Of a DNA stretch of 64,000 nucleotides, positions 56,866 through 64,000 are shown in pieces. A model generated the notes under the pieces. The model did not search any database and was not told where the DNA came from. It worked only from the letters and a program-made list of their open reading frames with translations. Source of the DNA: Pseudomonadota bacterium (GTDB lineage: Bacteria; Pseudomonadota; Gammaproteobacteria; UBA5335); contig JAXHTV010000005.1 of the NCBI GenBank assembly GCA_034189865.1, positions 56,051-120,050 on the forward strand, read 5' to 3'. Each line of letters starts with the position of its first letter. Within the stretch, counting starts at the first letter, position 1. The translations under genes and the position numbers were made by a program.

Positions 56866-58338
56866 ATGAAACTGTTCAAGATCCACGGTGGCGTGCACCT
56901 GGACGACCACAAAACCCTGACCGCCCGGCGGCCCATCGAGACCATGCCGCTGCCCGATTTGCTGCACGTACCGTTGCAGCAGCACATCGGCGCACCGGCC
57001 GTGCCCGTGGTCCGACGGGGCGAGCCGGTACTGAAAGGTCAATTGCTGGGACATAGCCAGGGCGGTATTTCCGCGCCGGTACACGCCCCCACCTCCGGCC
57101 GCATCATGGGCGTGGGCCACTACCCCGCCAACCATCCGTCCGGGCTGTCGGTACGAACCATTACCTTACAACCGGACGGCCAGGACCAGTGGCTGAACGA
57201 CACCACCATCCCTATCGACCCGTTCAAATTGGCACCGGAAGAAATCGCCAACCGGGTAGCGGCCGCCGGAGTGGTGGGCATGGGCGGGGCAACGTTTCCT
57301 TCCGCCGTCAAACTGAACCTCCGCAGCCGCTACACCCTCGATACGCTGGTGATCAACGGCGCGGAGTGCGAGCCCTATCTCACCTGCGACGACCGGCTGA
57401 TGCAGGAGCAAGCCGCTGAGGTGGTCGATGGCGTTCGGATCATCGCCCACACCTTGGGGATCGAGCGGATCATCATCGCCATCGAGAACAACAAGCCCGA
57501 GGCCCAAGCGGCCATGGCCACCGAAGTGGCGAAATTTGCCGGCATCGACATCGGCCGCCTGCCGGCCCGCTATCCCATGGGTTCGGAAAAGCACCTGGTG
57601 CAGACCGTCACCGGCCGGGAAACCCCCGCGCGCGGTCTCACCGCGGATATTGGCGTTGTGGTACACAACGTCGCTACGGCGCTGGCGGTGCATGATGCCA
57701 TCCGCCTGGGACGGCCGCTGATCTCCCGCGTGGTCACCGTCACCGGCGGCGCGGTGCGATACCCGAAAAACCTGCGGGTGCTCATCGGCACAACGGTTCA
57801 AGCCTTGCTGGACCACTGCGGCGGTTTTACCGAAGCGCCGACCCGGATGATTAGCGGCGGCCCCATGATGGGTCAGCGCCTGCCCGGCACCCGGGTTCCC
57901 ATCGTCAAAGGCAGCAACGGCGTGCTGGCCCTGGCCCGACGGGAAACCACCCAAGGCCCGGCCATGCCCTGTATCCGCTGCGCCAGCTGCGTAAATGCCT
58001 GTCCCTGCGGCCTGGTGCCGCTGGAGATGGCCAATTTTGCCCGTGCCGGCGATCTGGACGGCGCCATTGCCTACGGCCTGATGGATTGCATTTCCTGCGG
58101 CTCATGCGCCTATGTTTGCCCGTCAAATATCCCCTTGGTGCAGTTTTTCAACTATGCCAAAGGTGAGCTCACCGCCCGGCAACGCGCCGAACACAAACAG
58201 GCCGAAACCCGCCGCTTGGCGGAACTGCGCAGCGAACGTTTGGAGAAGCAAAAACAGGCCAAGCGCGAGGCCCTCAAACGCCGGCAGCAAGAGGCTGCCA
58301 AGGCCGATACCCCCGCAGCCGCCGAGGCCAAACAATAA
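56866..58338 (+). CDS. rnfC: Rnf complex subunit C
   Basis: A 490-residue NADH-facing subunit from MKLFKIHGGVHLDDHKTLT. The FMN/NADH-binding region carries GVVGMGGATFPSAVK and NGAECEPYLTCDDRLM. Two 4Fe-4S motifs, CIRCASCVNACPCGLVP and CISCGSCAYVCPSNIPL, lie near residues 375-420. The C-terminal charged tail is Lys/Arg/Ala-rich but shorter than in E. coli. It lies one base after the rnfB stop. Confidence 0.95.
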   Translation: MKLFKIHGGVHLDDHKTLTARRPIETMPLPDLLHVPLQQHIGAPAVPVVRRGEPVLKGQLLGHSQGGISAPVHAPTSGRIMGVGHYPANHPSGLSVRTITLQPDGQDQWLNDTTIPIDPFKLAPEEIANRVAAAGVVGMGGATFPSAVKLNLRSRYTLDTLVINGAECEPYLTCDDRLMQEQAAEVVDGVRIIAHTLGIERIIIAIENNKPEAQAAMATEVAKFAGIDIGRLPARYPMGSEKHLVQTVTGRETPARGLTADIGVVVHNVATALAVHDAIRLGRPLISRVVTVTGGAVRYPKNLRVLIGTTVQALLDHCGGFTEAPTRMISGGPMMGQRLPGTRVPIVKGSNGVLALARRETTQGPAMPCIRCASCVNACPCGLVPLEMANFARAGDLDGAIAYGLMDCISCGSCAYVCPSNIPLVQFFNYAKGELTARQRAEHKQAETRRLAELRSERLEKQKQAKREALKRRQQEAAKADTPAAAEAKQ

Positions 58339-59423
58339 TGGAAAGCCGGCTGATCAGCGGCCCCCATGCCCACGCCCCCACCAGCGTCGGCCAGATCATG
58401 CAGCGGGTGATGGTGGCGCTGCTCCCGGCGACGGTGTTCGGCATTTGCATTTACGGCTGGCCGGCTTTGTACCTGCTCACGGTCACGCTGGCCGCGGCAC
58501 TGTTTGCCGAAGCCCTGTGTCTGGCCATCGCCGGCAAGCCGCTGCGGCCTTACCTCACCGACGGCTCGGCCATCGTCACCGCGTGGCTGCTGGCCATGAC
58601 ACTGCCGCCCTGGGCACCGTGGTGGATCGGCGTTACCGGCGCTTTTATCGCCATCGTCATTGGCAAGCAGGTGTTCGGTGGCATCGGCCAAAACCTCTTC
58701 AACCCGGCCATGGTCGCCCGCGTGTCCCTGCTGGTGGCGTTCCCGCTGGAAATGACCGCCTTCATCAAGCCGGTGCCGCTCACGGATCGGGCCGCGCCGG
58801 GCCTGCTGCAAAGCCTGCAGATCACCTTCGGCCATCCGCCAACCCTCGACGCCGTCAGTGGCGCCACGGTGTTGAGTCACGTAAAAGCCGAGCTGGCCCG
58901 CGGGGTGTCCGTGGAAAGCGCCCTGGAACCGGTGTTCGACACCACCACCGCCCTGGTGGGCTATATGCCCGGCAGCCTGGGTGAAACGTCCGCGGTGTTG
59001 ATTGCCCTGGGTGGGGCATTTTTGCTGCTGCGACGGGTCATCACCTGGCACATCCCGGTGGCCATGCTCGGCACGCTGGCGCTGCTGGCGACGATCTTCC
59101 ATTGGCTGAACCCCGGCGAGTATGCCGGCCCGATGGTGCACTTGTTCTCCGGCGCGGCGGTGTTCGGCGCCTTTTTCATCGCCACCGATCTGGTGACCTC
59201 TCCGGTGACAGTCAAGGGACAACTGCTGTTCGGCGCCGGAACCGGCGCGTTGGTGTTCATCATCCGCAGTTGGGCTGGCTATCCCGAAGGTATGGGCTTC
59301 GCCATCATGCTGATGAACGCCTGCACCCCGCTGATCGATCACTACATCCGCCCGCGGGTGTACGGCCGCGACCGCCACGGCCAACCGCTGTTGTCGGAGC
59401 AAAAATCGGGCGCCGCCAAATGA
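58338..59423 (+). CDS. rnfD: Rnf complex subunit D
   Basis: A 361-residue membrane flavoprotein with about nine helices. The covalent FMN site is the Thr in AVSGATVLSHVK near residue 180, and a second NQR2/RnfD motif is FGGIGQNLFNPAMVARV. It overlaps the rnfC stop by one base (TAATG). It probably forms the ion channel. Confidence 0.95.
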   Translation: MESRLISGPHAHAPTSVGQIMQRVMVALLPATVFGICIYGWPALYLLTVTLAAALFAEALCLAIAGKPLRPYLTDGSAIVTAWLLAMTLPPWAPWWIGVTGAFIAIVIGKQVFGGIGQNLFNPAMVARVSLLVAFPLEMTAFIKPVPLTDRAAPGLLQSLQITFGHPPTLDAVSGATVLSHVKAELARGVSVESALEPVFDTTTALVGYMPGSLGETSAVLIALGGAFLLLRRVITWHIPVAMLGTLALLATIFHWLNPGEYAGPMVHLFSGAAVFGAFFIATDLVTSPVTVKGQLLFGAGTGALVFIIRSWAGYPEGMGFAIMLMNACTPLIDHYIRPRVYGRDRHGQPLLSEQKSGAAK

Positions 59424-60064
59424 ACGGGGCACCCGGGCCGGCCGGTAGAAAGGGCATCGTCTACCAAACCCTGTTACTGGGCGGCGCAGCCGCGCTGGCG
59501 GCGGCGTTGTTGCTGGCGGGGAATCAGCTGACACGCTCGGCGATCGCCGAGCGTCAAGCAGAGGATTTGCGTCATTCCCTGGCCCAGGTGCTGCCACCGT
59601 CGCTGCACGACAACAACTTACTGGAAGACATTGTGGTTCTCACAGAAGCCACGGGAGAAAGCCTGACGGTCTACCGCGCCACTGTGGGCGGACGCACCAC
59701 CGGCTATGCCTACCGCACCCGCGGCCAGGGTTTTTCCGGCACCATCGAGATCATCATGGGTATCGATCCACACGGCGAGGTTCTGGGTGCGCGGGTGCTG
59801 ACCCATGCCGAAACGCCGGGCTTGGGCGACAAGATCGAGGTGGAAAAGAGCGACTGGATTACCCACTTCACCGGCCACTCGTTGGTGAACACCTCACCGA
59901 GCCAGTGGGGCGTTAAAAAAGACGGCGGCCAGTTCGACCAGTTCAGCGGCGCCACGGTCACCCCCCGGGCGGTGGTCAAGGCCGTGCATCAGGGCTTGCT
60001 GCTGTTCGAACGGCACCGCGACGAACTGGCCAACAGCGACCCTTCCACGAGTGAGCAGCCATGA
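59420..60064 (+). CDS. rnfG: Rnf complex subunit G
   Basis: A 214-residue protein with one N-terminal membrane helix (TLLLGGAAALAAALLLAGNQL) and a periplasmic FMN-binding domain. The flavinylation motif is QFSGATVTPRAVV near residue 180. Overlaps rnfD (ATGA) and rnfE. Confidence 0.94.
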   Translation: MNGAPGPAGRKGIVYQTLLLGGAAALAAALLLAGNQLTRSAIAERQAEDLRHSLAQVLPPSLHDNNLLEDIVVLTEATGESLTVYRATVGGRTTGYAYRTRGQGFSGTIEIIMGIDPHGEVLGARVLTHAETPGLGDKIEVEKSDWITHFTGHSLVNTSPSQWGVKKDGGQFDQFSGATVTPRAVVKAVHQGLLLFERHRDELANSDPSTSEQP

Positions 60065-60747
60065 GTGACTACAAACGCATCGCAACCGATGGCCTTTGGG
60101 GCAACAACATTGTTTTTTCCCAAAGCCTGGCGTTGTGCCCCTTGCTGGCCGTGACCGGGACCGCCACCAACGGTCTGGGCCTGGGGCTGGCCACCACCTT
60201 GGTGTTGGTGCTCTCGGGCACCCTGGTGGCGCTGACGCGGCGGCTGATCACCGCCGATGTGCGCATCCCGATTTTTGTGCTGATTATCGCCACCATCGTC
60301 ACCTTGGTGGACATGGGCATGAACGCCTGGATGCACGACCTGCATAAGGTGCTGGGGTTGTTTATCCCGCTGATTGTCACCAACTGCGCCATCCTCGGCC
60401 GGGCGGAGTCGTTCGCCTCCAAGAACGACACATTGGCCGCCGCCACCGATGGGTTGATGATGGGCGCCGGTTTCACTCTGGCCCTGGTGGCCCTGGGCGC
60501 CACGCGGGAAGCGCTCGGCAGCGGCACCTTGTTTGCAAACGCCGAGCTGCTGTTGGGGGAGAGCCTGGCGTTTTTGGACTTGCGCGTGATCCCCGAGTAC
60601 CGGGGATTTCTAGTGGCTATCCTGCCGCCGGGCGGTTTTCTGATGCTGGGTTTTTTGATGGCGGGCAAACGGCTTCTCGACCGCTCGCTCGATCGGCGCA
60701 ACAAACGCACTCAGGCCATCGCCGGTGCCACGGCAGAACCCGTTTAG
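60061..60747 (+). CDS. rnfE: Rnf complex subunit E
   Basis: A 228-residue membrane protein, six helices, MSDYKRIATDGLWGNNIVFSQSLALCPLLAVTGTATNGLG. The Cys in ALCPLLAV and in VTNCAILGR are the partner half-sites to those of RnfA. ATGA overlap with rnfG. Confidence 0.95.
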   Translation: MSDYKRIATDGLWGNNIVFSQSLALCPLLAVTGTATNGLGLGLATTLVLVLSGTLVALTRRLITADVRIPIFVLIIATIVTLVDMGMNAWMHDLHKVLGLFIPLIVTNCAILGRAESFASKNDTLAAATDGLMMGAGFTLALVALGATREALGSGTLFANAELLLGESLAFLDLRVIPEYRGFLVAILPPGGFLMLGFLMAGKRLLDRSLDRRNKRTQAIAGATAEPV

Positions 60748-60761
60748 AGACGAGGTATCAG

Positions 60762-61025
60762 ATGAATATCGGTGTCGCTTATGCGGATAAGTTCAACCAG
60801 GTTTGGCTCAAACTCGACGTACCCGACGGCAGTACGGTGCGGGACGCCATTGAAAAGTCCGGCATGCTGCGGCAGTTCCCGGAGATCGACCTGAGCCGAC
60901 AGAAAGTCGGCATATTCGGCAAACTGGCCAAACTCGACGCTGTGTTGGAGGAAGGCATGCGGGTGGAAATCTACCGCGCCATCACCGCTGACCCCGAAAC
61001 AGTGGAGCGGAGGGACCGGCCCTGA
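60762..61025 (+). CDS. rnfH: RnfH family protein
   Basis: An 87-residue ubiquitin-fold protein, MNIGVAYADKFNQVWLKLDVPDGSTVRDAIEKSGML, with VGIFGKLAKLDAVLEEGMRVEIYR. RnfH closes the nif-type rnf operon in Azotobacter. The role is uncertain. Its stop overlaps the proposed CTG start of nifQ. Confidence 0.9.
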   Translation: MNIGVAYADKFNQVWLKLDVPDGSTVRDAIEKSGMLRQFPEIDLSRQKVGIFGKLAKLDAVLEEGMRVEIYRAITADPETVERRDRP

Positions 61026-61618
61026 AGGCGCTGCCGAACAACGCGGCGGGGCCGGCCAGCGACGATGCCCGCCGATCGTATTACGCCATGCTGCGCACCC
61101 ATACCGCCGCGGGCAGCAACCCGCTGGCGCTGGCGCAAATCGTCGCCAGCCACTGCGCGGGCGAAGGCGCTCTGCCGCCCTGGCTGGGTCTAGACGAAGT
61201 CACCGTGAACGCGCTATTCGACCGGTTTTTCCCCGGTTTGGAGGCGCCAGCCAAACTGGCCCAAGGTACCGCGCCGGACACCGCACGGGCCGCAGAACGG
61301 GCGGATTTACGCCGCTTACTGATGAACTACGGCGTAGACCAATCGCCCGAGACCGGCTGGATCGCCAGCTTGCTGGTGGACGGCTCCATGGGGCCGGATC
61401 ATCTGTGGCGGGATTTGGGGCTGTGGAACCGCGGCGAGCTGAGCGCCCTGATCCAGCGGAACTTTCCCGAACTTTTCGCCCGCAACGAATACGACATGAA
61501 ATGGAAAAAATTCTTCTATAAACAACTGTGTGATGAGGAAGGCATTTACACTTGTCGGGCGCCTTCCTGCGAATACTGCCCGAGCTACCTGGATTGTTAC
61601 GGATCGGAAGAAGACTGA
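61022..61618 (+). CDS. nifQ: NifQ, molybdenum insertion protein, probably starting at CTG
   Basis: The C-terminus has the NifQ metal motif CRAPSCEYCPSYLDC (C-x4-C-x2-C-x5-C). The body includes RRLLMNYGVDQSPETGWIASLL, MGPDHLWRDLGLWNRGELSALI and FARNEYDMKWKKFFYKQLC. The first ATG (61088) would begin MLRTHTAAGS. The preceding in-frame residues SDDARRSYYA look like the start of the NifQ helix. A CTG at 61022 lies 8 bases after GGAGG and overlaps the rnfH stop (CTGA), just as ATGA overlaps do elsewhere in this operon, giving 198 residues. NifQ hands molybdenum to NifEN. Confidence 0.88.
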   Translation: MKALPNNAAGPASDDARRSYYAMLRTHTAAGSNPLALAQIVASHCAGEGALPPWLGLDEVTVNALFDRFFPGLEAPAKLAQGTAPDTARAAERADLRRLLMNYGVDQSPETGWIASLLVDGSMGPDHLWRDLGLWNRGELSALIQRNFPELFARNEYDMKWKKFFYKQLCDEEGIYTCRAPSCEYCPSYLDCYGSEED

Positions 61619-61669
61619 GCCTGCCCGCTAGGCAGCCGAGTTGACCGCTGCCGCCACAGAGGAAACCCC

Positions 61670-62800
61670 ATGAGAATCGGTGTCCCCAAAGAGGTTAAAC
61701 CCCAGGAGTTTCGCGTGGGCATCACCCCGGCAGGTGTGCACGTTTTAAGTGCCGCCGGACACAGCGTGTGGGTGGAGCGCGGGGCGGGACTGGGCATCGA
61801 TTTCACGAACGAGATGTACGCCCAAGCGGGCGCGACGCTGGTGGACACCGCGGCGGAGGTCTACGACTGCCCCCTGGTGGTCAAGGTCAAAGAGCCGCAG
61901 GCGGAAGAGATCCCGCTGTTAAAAAAGGGTCAGATGCTGTTCACCTACCTGCATTTAGCCCCAGCGCCGGACCTGACGGCCGCGTTGCTCAAAGCGGGCA
62001 TTGTCGGCATTGCCTACGAGACGGTCACCGATGACAATGGCGGGCTGCCGCTGCTCATCCCCATGAGCGAAATCGCCGGCCGGCTGGCTATCCAAGCCGG
62101 CGCCAGCGCCTTGGAAGTGACCCACGGCGGCCGTGGCGTTCTGCTGGGGGGCGTGCCGGGCGTTTCGCCGGCCGAGGTGGTGGTGATCGGCGGCGGAGTA
62201 GTAGGCACCCAAGCCGCGCGCATGGCCATGGGCCTGGGCGCGGACGTGACCATCCTGGACGTGTCCTTGAACCGGCTGCGGGTGCTGGACGACCTGTACG
62301 GCCCCCGCCTGAAAACCCGCTATGCCCACCCCTATGCCATACGCGAGCTGGCCGAACGGGCCGACTTGCTCATCGGCGCTGTTCTGCTGCCCGGCAAAAA
62401 AGCGCCCAAGCTCATCAACGTGGAACACATCCGCACCATGAAAGCCGGGGCCGTGCTGGTGGACGTGGCCATCGACCAAGGCGGCTGTGCCGAAACCTCG
62501 CACCCCACCACCCATGCCGAGCCCACCTTTCTGGTGGACGGCGTGGTGCATTACTGCGTGGCCAACATGCCCAGCGCCTGCGCCCGCACCTCCACCTTGG
62601 CGCTCACCAACGCCACCCTGCCGTATATCTCGCAACTGGCCGAAGCCGGCACCGATGCCCTCTCGCCCAAAAACCCCGGTTTGTTGAACGGACTGAACGT
62701 GTGCAGCGGAAACGTCACCCATCCCTCAGTCGCCAACAGCCTGGGTTATCCCTACCTGCCCCCCACCGAGGCCATCGCACTGATGAAAAAAGGCTTTTGA
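61670..62800 (+). CDS. ald: alanine dehydrogenase
   Basis: A 376-residue enzyme, [23 protein letters not shown]. The NAD-binding motif is [22 protein letters not shown] near residue 170. Substrate residues include KVKEPQ and the catalytic His in [25 protein letters not shown] is typical. It interconverts pyruvate plus ammonia with alanine. It lies 51 bases after nifQ behind GAGG with no clear terminator between, so it may be induced with nif to assimilate ammonia. Confidence 0.95.
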   Translation: MRIGVPKEVKPQEFRVGITPAGVHVLSAAGHSVWVERGAGLGIDFTNEMYAQAGATLVDTAAEVYDCPLVVKVKEPQAEEIPLLKKGQMLFTYLHLAPAPDLTAALLKAGIVGIAYETVTDDNGGLPLLIPMSEIAGRLAIQAGASALEVTHGGRGVLLGGVPGVSPAEVVVIGGGVVGTQAARMAMGLGADVTILDVSLNRLRVLDDLYGPRLKTRYAHPYAIRELAERADLLIGAVLLPGKKAPKLINVEHIRTMKAGAVLVDVAIDQGGCAETSHPTTHAEPTFLVDGVVHYCVANMPSACARTSTLALTNATLPYISQLAEAGTDALSPKNPGLLNGLNVCSGNVTHPSVANSLGYPYLPPTEAIALMKKGF

Positions 62801-62980
62801 AACTCCCTACCCGCGATTCCGACCTCGCCTCGGGACCGCTACAACACCACTTAATTTGCCGATCTCACCCGGTTGCACAAAAACACCAACGCGATAAGAA
62901 GGCTGTGGCAATATTTTCAGCCGAGGGGGCGTGTCGGCCCAGTGGCGGGATTTGAATCGGGCTTTAAGGTTCGAATGGCG

Positions 62981-63358
62981 TCAGGGCTTGTCTTTTGCTT
63001 TTCTGCCGAGGGTTGCGGACACCACATAGACCGTGACCCCACTCATTGAGCATTCTTCGTCAGAAGCGAGGTTTTTGGTCAATACCGTTATTTTATCGCC
63101 CTCTTTGAAATAGAAGCTGACTTTGTGAATCTGCGTGTACAAACCATCGGCTCGTTCTTCCGACGCCAAACGTGCCACCTCGGTGCGTTCAAAGTCGATA
63201 CGATCGTGAGTTAGAAAACCCGCATTTTTCAGATGAACGAATGCCATGCTGGCAGGCCACGACTCCACGCCATCACATCTCGGATGCGAGGCGCATCCCA
63301 CCAACGGGACAAGCCAACCGAGCAACACAACCACTAGCCGCCTGGAATACCGATTCAC
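62981..63358 (-). CDS. putative lipoprotein, function unknown
   Basis: A 125-residue protein. A signal sequence, MNRYSRRLVVVLLGWLVPLVGC, ends in a lipobox (LVGC), so it should be lipid-anchored after cleavage before the Cys. The rest is mainly strands (GLYTQIHKVSFYFKEGDKITVLTK, GVTVYVVSATLG). It is not recognised. It stands alone on the minus strand. Confidence 0.7.
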   Translation of the reverse strand: MNRYSRRLVVVLLGWLVPLVGCASHPRCDGVESWPASMAFVHLKNAGFLTHDRIDFERTEVARLASEERADGLYTQIHKVSFYFKEGDKITVLTKNLASDEECSMSGVTVYVVSATLGRKAKDKP

Positions 63359-63547
63359 GATTCGACAACCTCCAGTATTCGATCTTGGCTATTTCGACAC
63401 TTTTTCTCTAACCGCCCGGGGCATTGTGATACATCCCTCGGAAGCGTCCCGGTCGAATGATCAACATGATCGACAACCGCCCTACCCGTCCTTGTCTGAA
63501 CCAATAGACGAGCGCTGGATCTCTCACTCCAGAGGGTGACATAACCT

Positions 63548-63781
63548 TTGCGCGAGCCGGCCGGACGCATCCTTGAAGCGATTCTGTATCGAGGAGAACT
63601 GCCGCGTGGAGATGTCCCGGAACTGTTGGGGGCGAGTGACCGTCATTCCCGCCGTGTCGTCGCCGCCCTGGTCGAACGCGGCGTCGTCGTCTCGGAGAGT
63701 ACGCGCGCACCGCTGCGCCTGGCCTTCCCGGCCAAACTGGCATCACGCTGGATGCCGGGACTTTTTCCGGAGCAACGCTAG
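63548..63781 (+). pseudogene. C-terminal remnant of a Fic-family protein
   Basis: 77 codons encode REPAGRILEAILYRGELPRGDVPELLG, then SDRHSRRVVAALVERGVVVSESTRAPLRLAFPAKLASRWMPGLFP. This resembles the C-terminal winged helix of Fic AMP-transferases. The Fic core (HPFxDGNGR) is absent; an in-frame stop lies at 63542-63544. It is therefore a truncated leftover, possibly after a rearrangement, though expression as a small HTH protein from TTG cannot be excluded. Confidence 0.6.
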
Positions 63782-64000
63782 ATAGAAACTATATGGGGGC
63801 ATGCCATGCTGATCTGGCGGAGGTCAACACCCACGCCGAGGTAAGGAAGAGACGCGGCGAGTGGAAATCAACAGGACGCCATTAGTAGTAAAGCGTTGAA
63901 TAAATTATGCTTTTACGAGATACGCCAACGAAGTTTCTGCATGCCAGACTGTTGAATTTCAGTTGTTCGTTTTTCAAGGCGCGAGAAAGGCCTTTGAGGG
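63782..64000. other. no gene recognised
   Basis: The last 219 bases show no convincing reading frame. AT content rises from about 63880. No transposase or known repeat was recognised; a gene crossing the right edge could begin here. Confidence 0.4.

Noticed and set aside
58152..59597. 481-codon minus-strand frame opposite rnfC/rnfD
   Set aside because: It has His/Gln/Arg/Gly-rich shadow composition; the plus strand encodes clear RnfC and RnfD.

Overview
The window reads as chromosomal DNA of a halophilic or haloalkaliphilic, nitrogen-fixing gammaproteobacterium. Three things point that way. The macromolecular-synthesis block is gammaproteobacterial (tsaD divergent from rpsU-yqeY-dnaG-rpoD, then a CAU-anticodon tRNA). 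There is a full ectoine operon with its MarR-type regulator and the ectoine-linked aspartokinase. The molybdenum nif region is in nearly Azotobacter-like order, with NifL/NifA control. Genus cannot be fixed from sequence reading alone; Chromatiales/Ectothiorhodospiraceae-like or methylotrophic relatives are both plausible.

Layout. 1-6424: folK (cut by the window edge), folB, tsaD on the minus strand; rpsU, yqeY, dnaG, rpoD and a tRNA on the plus strand. 6583-13290: a HupE/UreJ-type membrane protein, then ectR (minus) divergent from ectA-ectB-ectC-ask and a membrane-anchored TPR protein. 13447-18090: two TetR-type regulators, each divergent from its likely target (an FAD amine oxidoreductase; a cytochrome P460 plus a small membrane protein). 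18125-43387 (almost all minus strand): the main nif region. Read in its own direction it is nifHDK-nifT-ferredoxin-nifY-92 aa protein-LRV-313 aa protein; nifE-nifN-nifX-rseC-like-DUF269-DUF683-fdxB-[2Fe-2S] ferredoxin-TPR-127 aa protein; modABC; iscA-nifU-nifS; nifV-cysE-TPR-nifW-nifZ-nifM-clpX. A lone short nifZ-like gene lies on the plus strand at 26610. 43887-45208 (plus): a SIR2-like protein and a bacteriohemerythrin, divergent from nifH. 45197-55005 (minus): nifL-nifA and an eight-gene nifB operon ending in ferredoxins, a flavodiiron protein, and a tandem nitroreductase. 55741-62800 (plus): rnfABCDGEH-nifQ and alanine dehydrogenase. The tail holds a lipoprotein and a remnant of a Fic-family gene.

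How it works together. NifA, held in check by NifL, should switch on the region from sigma-54 promoters. Nine promoter candidates with GG/GC spacing were found by eye, and ten exact TGT-N10-ACA NifA sites lie near them, including in front of modABC, rnf and the SIR2-hemerythrin pair. Rnf and several ferredoxins would supply low-potential electrons. NifB, NifEN, NifX/NifY, NifQ, NifV and ModABC build FeMo-co. NifU/NifS/IscA/CysE supply Fe-S clusters and cysteine. NifM/NifW/NifZ/ClpX handle protein maturation and turnover. The flavodiiron protein and hemerythrin probably guard against oxygen. Alanine dehydrogenase beside nifQ suggests ammonia capture as alanine.

All calls come from reading the sequence; no database search was run. 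Start codons were chosen from ribosome-binding sites, overlaps and remembered family N-termini.
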